From contig NZ_BPET01000005.1 in the NCBI RefSeq assembly GCF_019654915.1, forward strand, positions 1 to 64,000: 64,000 nucleotides of DNA. The letters are read 5' to 3'. The DNA is from Shewanella sp. MBTL60-007 (GTDB taxonomy: Bacteria > Pseudomonadota > Gammaproteobacteria > Enterobacterales > Shewanellaceae). Positions within the stretch are counted from its first letter, which is position 1. Each line of letters opens with the position of its first letter. The position numbers and the translations under genes are program-made. Of this stretch, positions 37,101 through 43,451 are shown piece after piece. The notes beneath the pieces are model-generated. The model ran no database searches and had not been told where the DNA came from. It worked only from the letters and a program-made list of their open reading frames with translations.

Positions 37101-38003
37101 AATTTCTCGCTCACCATTCATAAAGATCAAGATATCACCAAGACCTTCCTGCATAAGCTCATCGGTAGCCGCAAAGATACCCTCGATAAGATCGAGGTCT
37201 TCATCTTGATCTTGTACCAGTGGACGATAGCGGGTTTCAACCGGATAGGTACGCCCAGACACTTCAATCACAGGAGCATTGTTAAAGTGTTTCGAGAAAC
37301 GTTCAACATCAATGGTCGCAGAGGTAATAATCACCTTAAGATCTGGACGCTTCTGTAACACGTTTTTCAAATAACCCAAGATAAAATCGATGTTGAGGCT
37401 ACGCTCGTGGGCCTCATCAATAATGATGGTGTCGTATTGATTTAGGTATTTATCGTTAGTTAACTCGGCCAATAAAATACCGTCAGTCATTAACTTGATA
37501 TAGGAGTCATTATTAATGGCATCGGCAAAGCGCACTTTAAAGCCGACCACTTCACCGAGAGGGCTATTAATCTCTTCAGCAATACGGGTGGCAACGCTAC
37601 GGGCCGCTAATCGGCGTGGCTGGGTATGACCAATCAAACCGCGAGAGCCTAAGCCAAGCTCGAGACAGATCTTCGGTAACTGAGTGGTTTTACCTGATCC
37701 GGTTTCACCCGCAACAATCACCACCTGATTATTGGCAATCGCTGTTGCAATTTCATCGCGCTTTTGCGAAACGGGTAAACTATCGGGATAAGTAATGCTT
37801 GGGCGATTAGCTAAACGCTGCTCAACCTTTTTACGTGATTCAAGCGCCAACTGCTCAAGATTTTCGAGGGTGGCCGTTTTTTTCTCAGAGTCAGGCTCTT
37901 TTCTGAGCCTAAACAGACGACGCCTAATTTTTGCGGCGTCCGCTTCATAACAGGATTTTAAGAATGCGTTAGATAAAGGATGCTGTTGCGAACTCAAGTG
38001 CAA
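34116..38003 (-). CDS. hrpA: ATP-dependent RNA helicase HrpA
   Basis: A DEAH-box RNA helicase implicated in mRNA processing and rescue of stalled ribosomes in E. coli. The 1295 residues match E. coli HrpA (~1300). Walker A is VAGETGSGKTTQLPKICLEL, then GHTQPRRLAARSVA, the DEAH box IIIDEAHERSLN, ITSATIDVERFS, and motif VI QRQGRCGRVAPG. The long C-terminal extension is the family's OB/DUF3418 region. No ATG fits the N-terminus; the frame starts with TTG at 38003, and the ribosome site is weak, so the start is uncertain. Confidence 0.95.
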   Translation of the reverse strand: MHLSSQQHPLSNAFLKSCYEADAAKIRRRLFRLRKEPDSEKKTATLENLEQLALESRKKVEQRLANRPSITYPDSLPVSQKRDEIATAIANNQVVIVAGETGSGKTTQLPKICLELGLGSRGLIGHTQPRRLAARSVATRIAEEINSPLGEVVGFKVRFADAINNDSYIKLMTDGILLAELTNDKYLNQYDTIIIDEAHERSLNIDFILGYLKNVLQKRPDLKVIITSATIDVERFSKHFNNAPVIEVSGRTYPVETRYRPLVQDQDEDLDLIEGIFAATDELMQEGLGDILIFMNGEREIRDVAEQLNRRNYRDTEILPLYARLSYGEQSKVFKSHVGRRIVLATNVAETSLTVPGIRYVIDPGTARISRYSYRTKVQRLPIEPISQASANQRQGRCGRVAPGICIRLYSEDDFISRPEFTDPEILRTNLASVILKMLSIGLGDIEGFPFIQPPDARYIRDGFLLLEELQAVTKGKGKLNLTQLGRQLAHIPVDPRLARMVIEAQQNGCLHEALVITAGLSIQDPRERPMDKKQAADQAHNRFSDKDSDFVSWLNLWDHIKQSQKELSSSQFRKQCKAEFLAYLRVREWQDLYTQLRQATHELKWKLNSPTEELDYEGLHRSLLTGLLSHIGFKDKDNEYLGARNRKFFVFPGSPLAKKGPKWIMAAELTETSRLFARCCAKIQPEWVEPLAAHLVKKNYVEPHFESKQGSVVALENQVLYGLQIVNRRKVQYGPVEPVEAREIFIRSALADGELRTNEAFFIKNQKLLLDIESLEHKSRRRDILVDEQALYAFYEPKIPDGIYNAPKFLKWWKKAKQTTPELLDFERESLMQRSSEHISALDFPEKWHKGNLVLNVSYHFEPSAADDGVSVHIPVALINQVDEADFDWIVPGLREEKCIALIKSLPKALRRNFVPAPDYAKACLQAMTPFELPLIDAMCKQLLRMSGTRISPDDFDTTQLVKHLLVNFKIEGDKGKLLAEGRELEPLKASMQGQVVQAIRKVADSGIEQKGLEQWSFGDLPKQFEQKKGNFEVKAFPALVDDKSSVSIKLFDDEFEAQKQHKLGLQRLLLLNIPSPVKHLQKSLPNKAKLAMYFNPFGQVNILIDDILSAAVQQLLDEKGLDVRSEASFAEAKDWVRQELNPAAEKIALKVEEILTIYNRIKKRLKGKISLDIAFAMSDIQNQLDQLVFKGFVEQSGWQRLGDLNRYLKGIENRLEKLPVDPNRDRLHMHSINKVQEVLKAQMAKLPKSMPTPEVLIEARWMIEEYRVSCFAQVLGTAYPISEKRILNQIAQA

Positions 38004-38146
38004 ATTCCATAGCCAAGACGAAAGAGAGTGATCCTAGCAAGGAACGTTGCAGGTTGGTATAGCTGGCTTAAAAATACTTTATCTTCTCAAGCTAAGCACA
38101 CTATTTAACAGTGCTAGAGCATACTCAAGTTAAGATGAATTAATAA

Positions 38147-38164
38147 GAGTCAGCGCCATGACTC
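38147..38164 (-). terminator. Hairpin downstream of the CBS gene
   Basis: GAGTCA (38147-38152) and TGACTC (38159-38164) pair, and outer ATAAGAGT/ACTCTTAT (38143-38150, 38165-38172) can pair alternatively. Reading leftwards it is followed by a short T-rich stretch. Confidence 0.5.
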
Positions 38165-38220
38165 ACTCTTATCAAATTACAATCGATAGTAGTGCGTTAT
38201 TTAAGTGATTCTGACTACGA

Positions 38221-38637
38221 TCATGCTGGCGACAGATAACACTGTTGCATATAAGTATTAATCGCTTCGAGTACATTAGCGCGGCTAATAGTACCGACCA
38301 CTTTGCCCTCCTCCACCACAGGGTAGATCTTAGGCTTGGGGCCTAACATCTGCTCAGCCAGTTGTAACACGCTCGAGTCTGGTGTGACCGACAACACATC
38401 GGTACGCATGCAATCTTTAACTATCGCAATTAAATCACAATGATAGCTACTCTTAAGCATTACAGCTAAACAGTCTTGCTGAGATAAGAACCCCACTAAG
38501 CGACCGTCCGCTTCAACTACTGGTGCACCAATCTTTTTATGCTCTAGCAATTGTTCAACAGCCGTTGCAAGCGACATAGAAGGCGTTAACAATACAGGTT
38601 GGCGATCCATGTGTTCTTTTACGTTGATTGAATCCAT
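38221..38637 (-). CDS. CBS-domain protein
   Basis: A 138-residue protein made of two CBS motifs (about 5-60 and 72-128), a module that binds adenosyl nucleotides and usually regulates a partner. Typical stretches are MDRQPVLLTPSMSLATAVEQ, VVEADGRLVGFLSQQD, the TDVLSVTPDSSVLQLAEQM segment and VVEEGKVVGTISRANVLEA. No partner domain or gene is evident. A GGGGAA site precedes the ATG. It sits just outside the last attC remnant of the integron, and no attC lies beyond it, so it is taken as backbone, though it could be a trapped terminal cassette. Confidence 0.85.
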   Translation of the reverse strand: MDSINVKEHMDRQPVLLTPSMSLATAVEQLLEHKKIGAPVVEADGRLVGFLSQQDCLAVMLKSSYHCDLIAIVKDCMRTDVLSVTPDSSVLQLAEQMLGPKPKIYPVVEEGKVVGTISRANVLEAINTYMQQCYLSPA

Positions 38638-38710
38638 TTCATTCCCCTATTAAGTTGCTCTTTTTTAGTTTAGCTAAGATTTAGCAACTACGGCGGGGAT
38701 TAAAGCGATA

Positions 38711-38820
38711 AAGTTAATCGGAAAAAGGGGTTAGCTGCACTACCGCGTTGTCTGCGACCTAGAGCTTACTCAGCAATTGGCCTGAGGACACCGCTGTTTA
38801 CGCCCCTTCATTTGTTAGGC
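38711..38820 (-). repeat. attC of the PsiE-like cassette (degenerate distal end)
   Basis: On the - strand the site starts GCCTAACAAATGAAGGGGC (inverse core at 38814-38820), containing the psiE-like stop codon. The opposite arm should read GCCCC...GTTA but is GGGG/TTAATCGG-like at 38711-38735, so the right core is degraded. It marks the distal end of the array. Confidence 0.6.
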
Positions 38821-39264
38821 GTTTTTACCACGATAGCAAAATTTAATAAGCGCATAACAAGCACCTAGCGCAACAATAATAAGGCCCAGACCTATTATTG
38901 CTAACGGGTCATATTTATCTAAATCTAATAAGATCACCTTCCTAGAAACAGCAATTACCGCCACCAGCAAAATAACTTCTGCATGAATAACGTTTTCCTT
39001 GAAGTACATTTCTATTGTTTCTATTAGCTCGAAACCAATCAAAATAATAAAAAAGAAACCAAATATTTTAAGTAATTGGTCTATTTTGACGTGCATTACA
39101 CCGTCCGCTGAATCAAATATGTCAGCATAAAGCGCAATACCAAGCTCAAATATCGAAACCCCGACTACGATATACATCGCAATAAGGACTATGAATGTCA
39201 TACATTTTTTTACGGTGCGCATCAAGGCAACAGCGTTACTGATCCGTTTATCTACCAAAGCCAT
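38815..39264 (-). CDS. PsiE-like membrane protein in an integron cassette
   Basis: A 149-residue protein with four hydrophobic helices (about 21-45, 66-84, 92-108, 119-142). It resembles the phosphate-starvation-inducible PsiE family, with helix-2 FGFFFIILIGFELIET and the charged E-M-Y-F-K-E-N-V-I-H-A-E-V linker typical of that group. Function of the family is unknown. AAGGAG lies just upstream of the ATG. The start follows an attC right core (39276-39282) by 11 bases and the stop lies inside the next attC, so this is a mobile cassette gene, not backbone. Confidence 0.8.
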   Translation of the reverse strand: MALVDKRISNAVALMRTVKKCMTFIVLIAMYIVVGVSIFELGIALYADIFDSADGVMHVKIDQLLKIFGFFFIILIGFELIETIEMYFKENVIHAEVILLVAVIAVSRKVILLDLDKYDPLAIIGLGLIIVALGACYALIKFCYRGKNA

Positions 39265-39275
39265 ACTCCTTAAAT

Positions 39276-39396
39276 GTATAACGTCAATTTAGTCGTGAGC
39301 GCCGCTCACTACCTAACCTAAACCATTGTGCTATAAACACAAGGCTCATTACTTCAAATAATAATCCAAAGCGCTGAGGAATGATCTTAAACGCTG
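39276..39396 (-). repeat. attC remnant of a gene-less (ghost) cassette
   Basis: Aligned by eye with the attC at 42548-42672 it shares TAACG-CAA, GTGAGC, CGCT, ACCTAA, ATTGTGC, TAAACAC and CCAA-GCG blocks in order. The right core GTTATAC is intact, but the inverse core at the other end (should read TTGTTA) is ACGCTG, so this site is probably non-functional. Confidence 0.75.
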
Positions 39397-39703
39397 TGCT
39401 ATATGCCATTGCCTCGCTCAACTTTGCAATACGAACCTTGAACGCCTCATACCATAAATTACCACCCGTTTTTTGAGCTTCTCAATGCTCAGTATTCTTT
39501 TGGTAGTTTCACCATAATCATTATCAGCAGTCGCTCGAAACGCAGTAAAAACAGTCGCAAAATATAGTGGCTTGGAGGATTGACTGAAAGAGACTTAAAA
39601 CACCTTAGCATATAACACCTTGCTAATGAGTAAGGACATGTGCTGCAACAATAGGCATGAAAGCCAAAGAAAGTGGCGGAAATTGCCTGTGTCAGAAAGA
39701 TGG
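39397..39703 (-). other. Ghost cassette body without an intact gene
   Basis: Between two attC remnants lie 307 bases. On the - strand the frame 39594-39421 is open for 58 codons and begins with a protein-like stretch (KPLYFATVFTAFRATADN), but it has no start codon or ribosome site. I do not recognise it; it may be a fragment of a lost cassette gene or chance. Confidence 0.45.
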
Positions 39704-39796
39704 TTGTAACGTTAAATTCGATGCTAAGAGATGGTGTAATGTGGGAAGCGCCAAAAGATCAAAGTTAGCTATTGGCGCCATAGTCTCTTGTTATAG
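39704..39796 (-). repeat. attC of the GNAT cassette (divergent)
   Basis: On the - strand it begins CTATAACAAGAG (inverse core, containing the GNAT stop codon) and ends AACGTTACAACC (right core at 39704-39710). An internal GCGCCAA/TTGGCGC pair could form the inner stem. It differs in sequence from the other attC sites, as is usual, but is also weaker. Confidence 0.6.
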
Positions 39797-40216
39797 CTCT
39801 TTTACAAGGCAGTATGTCGTATGACCTTTTGGATAATCGGGCAACTCACCAAAAACTTTGTACCCACGTTTTTCATAAAAGGGTCTAGCCTGAAAGCTAA
39901 GAGTTTCCGTGCGTATGTATTGAAAGCCTTTTACTTTAGCAAAATTTTCTGCGGCGTCCATGAGCCTATGCCCTACACCTTTACCTCGAGTTTCCACTGA
40001 GAGCCAAAGTAGCTCAAGGATGCAATAATTCCAGAATCCTGTTGCTCTAATACCACCTAGAACTTTGCCATTTTCATCTTTCACAAATGCCGCAAATTTT
40101 GTATCAGGCTCGAACACAACTTCATCAGGAATATGTTGTTGATTAAACGACTGAATACCTTTACTTATTACTTCAAGGTCATTTTTATTTGGATTATCTG
40201 TTACTTCAATATTCAT
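39791..40216 (-). CDS. GNAT-family N-acetyltransferase (integron cassette)
   Basis: A 141-residue Gcn5-related acetyltransferase. The acetyl-CoA-binding motif A is LWLSVETRGKGVGHRLMDAA (about residues 69-88), followed by FQYIRTETLSFQARPFYEKR and the GYKVFGELPDYPKGHTTY ending typical of small GNATs. The substrate cannot be inferred; GNATs are among the commonest cassette genes. Its ATG lies 23 bases past an attC right core, and its stop codon is inside the next attC. Confidence 0.9.
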   Translation of the reverse strand: MNIEVTDNPNKNDLEVISKGIQSFNQQHIPDEVVFEPDTKFAAFVKDENGKVLGGIRATGFWNYCILELLWLSVETRGKGVGHRLMDAAENFAKVKGFQYIRTETLSFQARPFYEKRGYKVFGELPDYPKGHTTYCLVKEL

Positions 40217-40238
40217 TTTTCATCCGAACTGCAGAGAG

Positions 40239-40341
40239 TTATAACGCCCCAATAAGGGGCTGGTAAATGCTTGGCTAAACTGTGTAGCGGAGCGAAACTG
40301 AGCCAAGCTTTAGCAGTCCCCCTTAATTGGCTTGTTAGTTG
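40239..40341 (-). repeat. attC of the beta-lactamase-like cassette
   Basis: On the - strand it starts CAACTAACAAG, contains GGGGGACTGC, TTGGCTCAGTTTCGCT and CAGCCCCTTATTGGGGCG, and ends GTTATAA. It is nearly the same as the site at 41938-42041 and carries the GGGACTG...CAGCCCCTTA...GGGCGTTA pattern of Vibrio cholerae repeats. Confidence 0.93.
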
Positions 40342-40362
40342 CTTTTACGCCACTGTTTTTAG

Positions 40363-41871
40363 TTATACCTTCTTAAAGTTTTCTCCGAAAAGCGTTAAGC
40401 CTTTAACTTCACCATCTTTTAATTTATATGTTAAAACTTTGCCTCCTTCATTCATTTCAGAGAACTCGACCCGCATTGTATCCAACTTAGTATAAGCTGT
40501 TGCTATTGTACTAACTTCACCTAATCTCACTTCAAAAGCACCAGACTTAAGCAGTTTAATATTTAATTGTCCCCAAAGAGGATGATGAAATACTCCAACA
40601 TATTTTTGTTTATCCAGACTAAGTTGCATAACTCTAGAGGATGCTTTTTTTGCCTTTATATCGTTCCATTTTTTAATGTTTGCTTTCTCTTCAGAAGCTA
40701 TTGTTCGCATCGCTAAAATATGCTTTTCTGCCTTTTTATTGGCATCACCATCATCAAGTAAAATACTATAAACGATATCACTTATGGCATTGGTCAAATA
40801 TTGACTAATATTACTTTCATTATTCAATACCACTAAACCAATATTATGTTCTGGAATAAAAGAGCTGTGGGTATGAGTACCAGCAACACCACCAAAATGA
40901 TGAAGCATTCTACTTCCTTTGTATGGGCCTATTTGCCAGCCCCATGCATAACCAGTGCGTTTAAAATCAAGAAAACTTCCATTGTGTGAGACTAATTGTT
41001 GGTGAGATTTTTTAATTACTTCAGCAGGGAACACTTGTTTGCCATTTACTATTCCCTGATTGAGCTGCGCGATTAAAAATAACCCAAGATCAGATGCAGT
41101 TGCAATAGTTCCACCAGCTGCATGCATAGTTATATCGCTTTTTTCAAACGTTAAAATTGCTGTAGGATCTTTACCTGTTAATCCATAAGGACGAGCTACT
41201 TCAATACTTTTTTTAGCGGCATCACTCATGTAGGAACTAGTATGATTCATGCCAAGTGGTTGATAAATTGTCTCTGATAATATCTTTTGCCAGCCTTGCG
41301 AGTAAAAGTCATCAACCCAAATACTGGCAATATTAAAACCAAGATTGGTATATTCAAATTGCCCCAAAGGGTTTCTTTGATTTTTAACCGAAGCACTTAA
41401 AAGCCTATGACGCTGCTTAAGATTATGGTTGCCTGTGAAAGCTAAAGTATTTAAAAGTGCATCATTCTCGATGCCTGAAGAGCACGACATTAAGTGCTTT
41501 AATTGAACTTTATCTGCATCAAATTTCAGAAAGTCTTGTTTAGGGAACATTTCAGCCATTGAAGTGCTGTCTTTAATATCTCCATTATGTTCCAACAGTA
41601 AAGTGGACAAAGCGAACATAGGTTTTGTAATTGAGGCAATATAGAATGCTGTTTCAGCAGTTACTTTCTTGTTTTCTTTGATGTTAGCGTAACCAAAATA
41701 CCCTTCATAAACAATTTCCCCCTCTTTAACAACGGCAATAGCGGTGCCAGAAGGCAAGCCCATTTCCTTTTTCGCTGCGTTTACATATTTATCAATGGCA
41801 GAGAAATCATCCATAGCATAAGAGTTACTTGCCCAGATAGACAACGACACTAGAAGGGGGATAACTTTCAT
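40363..41871 (-). CDS. Class C beta-lactamase-like serine hydrolase (integron cassette)
   Basis: A 502-residue exported protein with a signal peptide ending near SNSYAMDD (about residue 19). The serine-hydrolase triad of the beta-lactamase/PBP4* family is clear: Ser80-x-x-Lys83 (YIASITKPMF), Tyr174-x-Asn176 (FEYTNLG) and His325-x-Gly327 (HHFGGVAG). The C-terminal ~130 residues form an extra beta-rich domain not found in AmpC, so an esterase or D-peptidase role is more likely than antibiotic hydrolysis. Very AT-rich relative to flanking backbone. At 1.5 kb it is unusually large for a cassette. Confidence 0.88.
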   Translation of the reverse strand: MKVIPLLVSLSIWASNSYAMDDFSAIDKYVNAAKKEMGLPSGTAIAVVKEGEIVYEGYFGYANIKENKKVTAETAFYIASITKPMFALSTLLLEHNGDIKDSTSMAEMFPKQDFLKFDADKVQLKHLMSCSSGIENDALLNTLAFTGNHNLKQRHRLLSASVKNQRNPLGQFEYTNLGFNIASIWVDDFYSQGWQKILSETIYQPLGMNHTSSYMSDAAKKSIEVARPYGLTGKDPTAILTFEKSDITMHAAGGTIATASDLGLFLIAQLNQGIVNGKQVFPAEVIKKSHQQLVSHNGSFLDFKRTGYAWGWQIGPYKGSRMLHHFGGVAGTHTHSSFIPEHNIGLVVLNNESNISQYLTNAISDIVYSILLDDGDANKKAEKHILAMRTIASEEKANIKKWNDIKAKKASSRVMQLSLDKQKYVGVFHHPLWGQLNIKLLKSGAFEVRLGEVSTIATAYTKLDTMRVEFSEMNEGGKVLTYKLKDGEVKGLTLFGENFKKV

Positions 41872-41937
41872 TATTTAAGTCCTTTTAAAAATTAATCTTG
41901 CTATTTAGGCCTTGACGAGTGCAGACATCGGTAAGCC

Positions 41938-42041
41938 AACTAACGCCCGCATAAGGGGCTGATAGTTGGTGGTTAAAATGTGTAGCGAAGCGAAACTGAG
42001 CCAACTGTTAGCAGTCCCGTTACTTAATGCGCTTGTTAGGC
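41938..42041 (-). repeat. attC of the unknown-membrane-protein cassette
   Basis: On the - strand it begins GCCTAACAAGCGC (containing the stop codon of the gene at 42036-42539), passes through CGGGACTGC and TTGGCTCAGTTTCGCT, and ends CAGCCCCTTATGCGGGCG followed by GTTAGTT. It is 104 bases long and highly similar to the next site at 40239-40341. Confidence 0.95.
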
Positions 42042-42539
42042 ATTCTTGTACTCTTTCTTGGTTTTCCACCATATATATGGCCCACCAATTAAAAAGAGTG
42101 CCAGGATAAAAGGCATAAGTAAATTATCTGATTTCCAAGCCTTTTCCGATTCGGCATAGGAGCGGATAACATTCTGTTCTACCTTGACTTCAAATACATC
42201 GTGAAACTCTTTAGTTGTATATATCGGCTTTGTACTTTCTCTAGCCTCAAATAGAACCTCAACTCTTTTTCCTTGAGAGTTGAATAATGAGTCATAAACT
42301 ATGCCCTGACCGTTAGATTTAGAAGGGTAATTAAAATTATATTTATCATCTACAAATGCAAAGCGAATTCCGTAATCATATTCCTGCACCCAATCGATAT
42401 AGCCTTCACGTTTAACCAGTTCTTCTTTATAAGGGAAGCCACCGTTTTCTTGAGTTAGTTGAACATATCCAATAGATATACTACGAACAAAACAAACAAC
42501 AGCTAATACAAGATTTCTATAATATGTAAACTTGGACAT
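42036..42539 (-). CDS. Cassette-borne protein with two membrane segments, unknown function
   Basis: A 167-residue protein I do not recognise. Hydrophobic segments lie at about 8-26 (RNLVLAVVCFVRSISIGYV) and 141-158 (LMPFILALFLIGGPYIWW), with a ~110-residue hydrophilic, probably beta-rich region between, which would be extracytoplasmic if both helices span. That layout resembles DUF3592-type proteins, but the match is not secure. The ATG is nine bases after the attC right core and the stop lies inside the next attC, as expected for a compact integron cassette. Confidence 0.75.
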   Translation of the reverse strand: MSKFTYYRNLVLAVVCFVRSISIGYVQLTQENGGFPYKEELVKREGYIDWVQEYDYGIRFAFVDDKYNFNYPSKSNGQGIVYDSLFNSQGKRVEVLFEARESTKPIYTTKEFHDVFEVKVEQNVIRSYAESEKAWKSDNLLMPFILALFLIGGPYIWWKTKKEYKNA

Positions 42540-42547
42540 GCCTGAAT

Positions 42548-42672
42548 GCCTAACGCCAAACTAAGTAGTGAGCAACGCTACCACTTACCTAAAGAATTGT
42601 GCCGTAAACACCTAAGCCGATTCAAACCAAAAGTGCCAAGCGTTGCGAATCTGCTTAAATTTATTGTTATCT
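42548..42672 (-). repeat. attC of the GFA cassette
   Basis: On the - strand it begins GATAACAATAAATTTAAGC, passes through ATTCGCAACGCTTGGCA and TTTGGTTTGAATCGG, and ends TTTGGCGTTAGGC. This layout is typical of Vibrio-type attC sites of about 120 bases. A related but damaged copy is at 39276-39396. Confidence 0.92.
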
Positions 42673-42678
42673 GTTTGG

Positions 42679-43095
42679 TTACACCTTATCTGTAAAATAG
42701 GCCATGATCTCTTCAGAAGTCATTTCCTTAGTTTCATTGGCAAAGCAGTAGTAACTTGGGCGCATATCAATAAAATACTGCATGTCCATTTCCAACCCTT
42801 CTAAATCAGGAAACAGACCCACTGGCATATTGTATTCACCTGTTTCTTTGAATTTATAGAACAGGTGAGTTCCACACTCAGTGCAGAAACCACGAGAGGC
42901 CCAAGAGGAAGACTCGTACATTTTCACGTTCTCTGCACCTTCGAATTTCACTTGGATTCCACACTTCACCGCAATGAATGGAGCGCCGCCCCAGGAACGG
43001 CATGACTGACAGTGGCAAACTGTAAACTTAGGATTAACCTTTTCAGCCGTAATCTTTACTGAACCACAAAGGCAACTAGCCTCAGAATAAGACAT
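42679..43095 (-). CDS. GFA-family (glutathione-dependent formaldehyde-activating-like) protein (integron cassette)
   Basis: A 138-residue zinc-binding protein of the GFA/CENP-V fold. Cysteine positions fit the family: Cys8 and Cys10 (ASCLCGSV), Cys27, Cys29 and Cys32 (VCHCQSCRSWGGAPF), Cys71 and Cys74 (GFCTECGTHLFY). Founding members were linked to S-hydroxymethylglutathione, but most homologues have unknown function. First cassette next to attI; an AGGAG site lies nine bases before the ATG. GFA proteins are common integron-cassette cargo. Confidence 0.92.
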   Translation of the reverse strand: MSYSEASCLCGSVKITAEKVNPKFTVCHCQSCRSWGGAPFIAVKCGIQVKFEGAENVKMYESSSWASRGFCTECGTHLFYKFKETGEYNMPVGLFPDLEGLEMDMQYFIDMRPSYYCFANETKEMTSEEIMAYFTDKV

Positions 43096-43134
43096 TGGAA
43101 TAACTCCTAAATTTATGAAAAATATAACATTTTA

Positions 43135-43200
43135 ATATAACGCTTGCGCACTATGTCGATCGTGACCGGAAAAACGCGCACAAGAACACAGACTAAAATA
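43135..43200 (-). other. Candidate attI site
   Basis: On the - strand the sequence GTGCGCAAGCGTTATATTA supplies a GTTATAT core at 43135-43141, about 40 bases ahead of the first cassette gene and on the correct side of intI. attI sites are poorly conserved, so this is positional inference. Confidence 0.4.
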
Positions 43201-43417
43201 CAAACAATAATAATGCGTTAAGTGTTCTAGAGAAAAATTGTATGCAATACCACTTTTGCAAAAGCGCGCGAGCGCACTTTATTCGTTTTACATCCCAGCG
43301 AAGAAAACGCGCCCTACTCTATGCTTTTGAATTTACAATACATTTAACAAGTTAGCAACAGCCGAATCTCTGTCATTCCTAACAAAGTGCGCTAGCATCT
43401 TACAAACACAGATAACA

Positions 43418-43432
43418 CTGTAAAAAACACAG
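43418..43432 (+). promoter_or_regulatory. LexA-box-like sequence upstream of intI, one base short
   Basis: CTGTAAAAAACACAG, ending 19 bases before the intI ATG, has both CTGT and ACAG half-sites but seven spacer bases instead of the eight of a LexA box. intI genes are commonly SOS-controlled by a LexA box here, so this looks like a box damaged by an A-tract deletion. Confidence 0.45.
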
Positions 43433-43451
43433 TTAGAAGCGAGAGGCGAAA

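Larger units (their letters stand above)
43096..43451. other. Region between the first cassette and intI
   Basis: These 356 bases should hold attI, the cassette promoter Pc and the intI promoter. A candidate recombination core is at 43135-43141, a LexA-like element at 43418-43432, and palindromic GCGCGC clusters lie near 43266-43275. No gene is present. Confidence 0.55.

Noticed and set aside
38221-38637. CBS-domain gene as a seventh cassette
   Set aside because: No attC was seen beyond its stop, and a terminator-like hairpin follows; treated as backbone beside the array.
40363-41871. Calling the cassette hydrolase an AmpC resistance beta-lactamase
   Set aside because: The motifs are shared by esterases and D-peptidases, and the extra C-terminal domain is not AmpC-like; the sequence alone does not support resistance.
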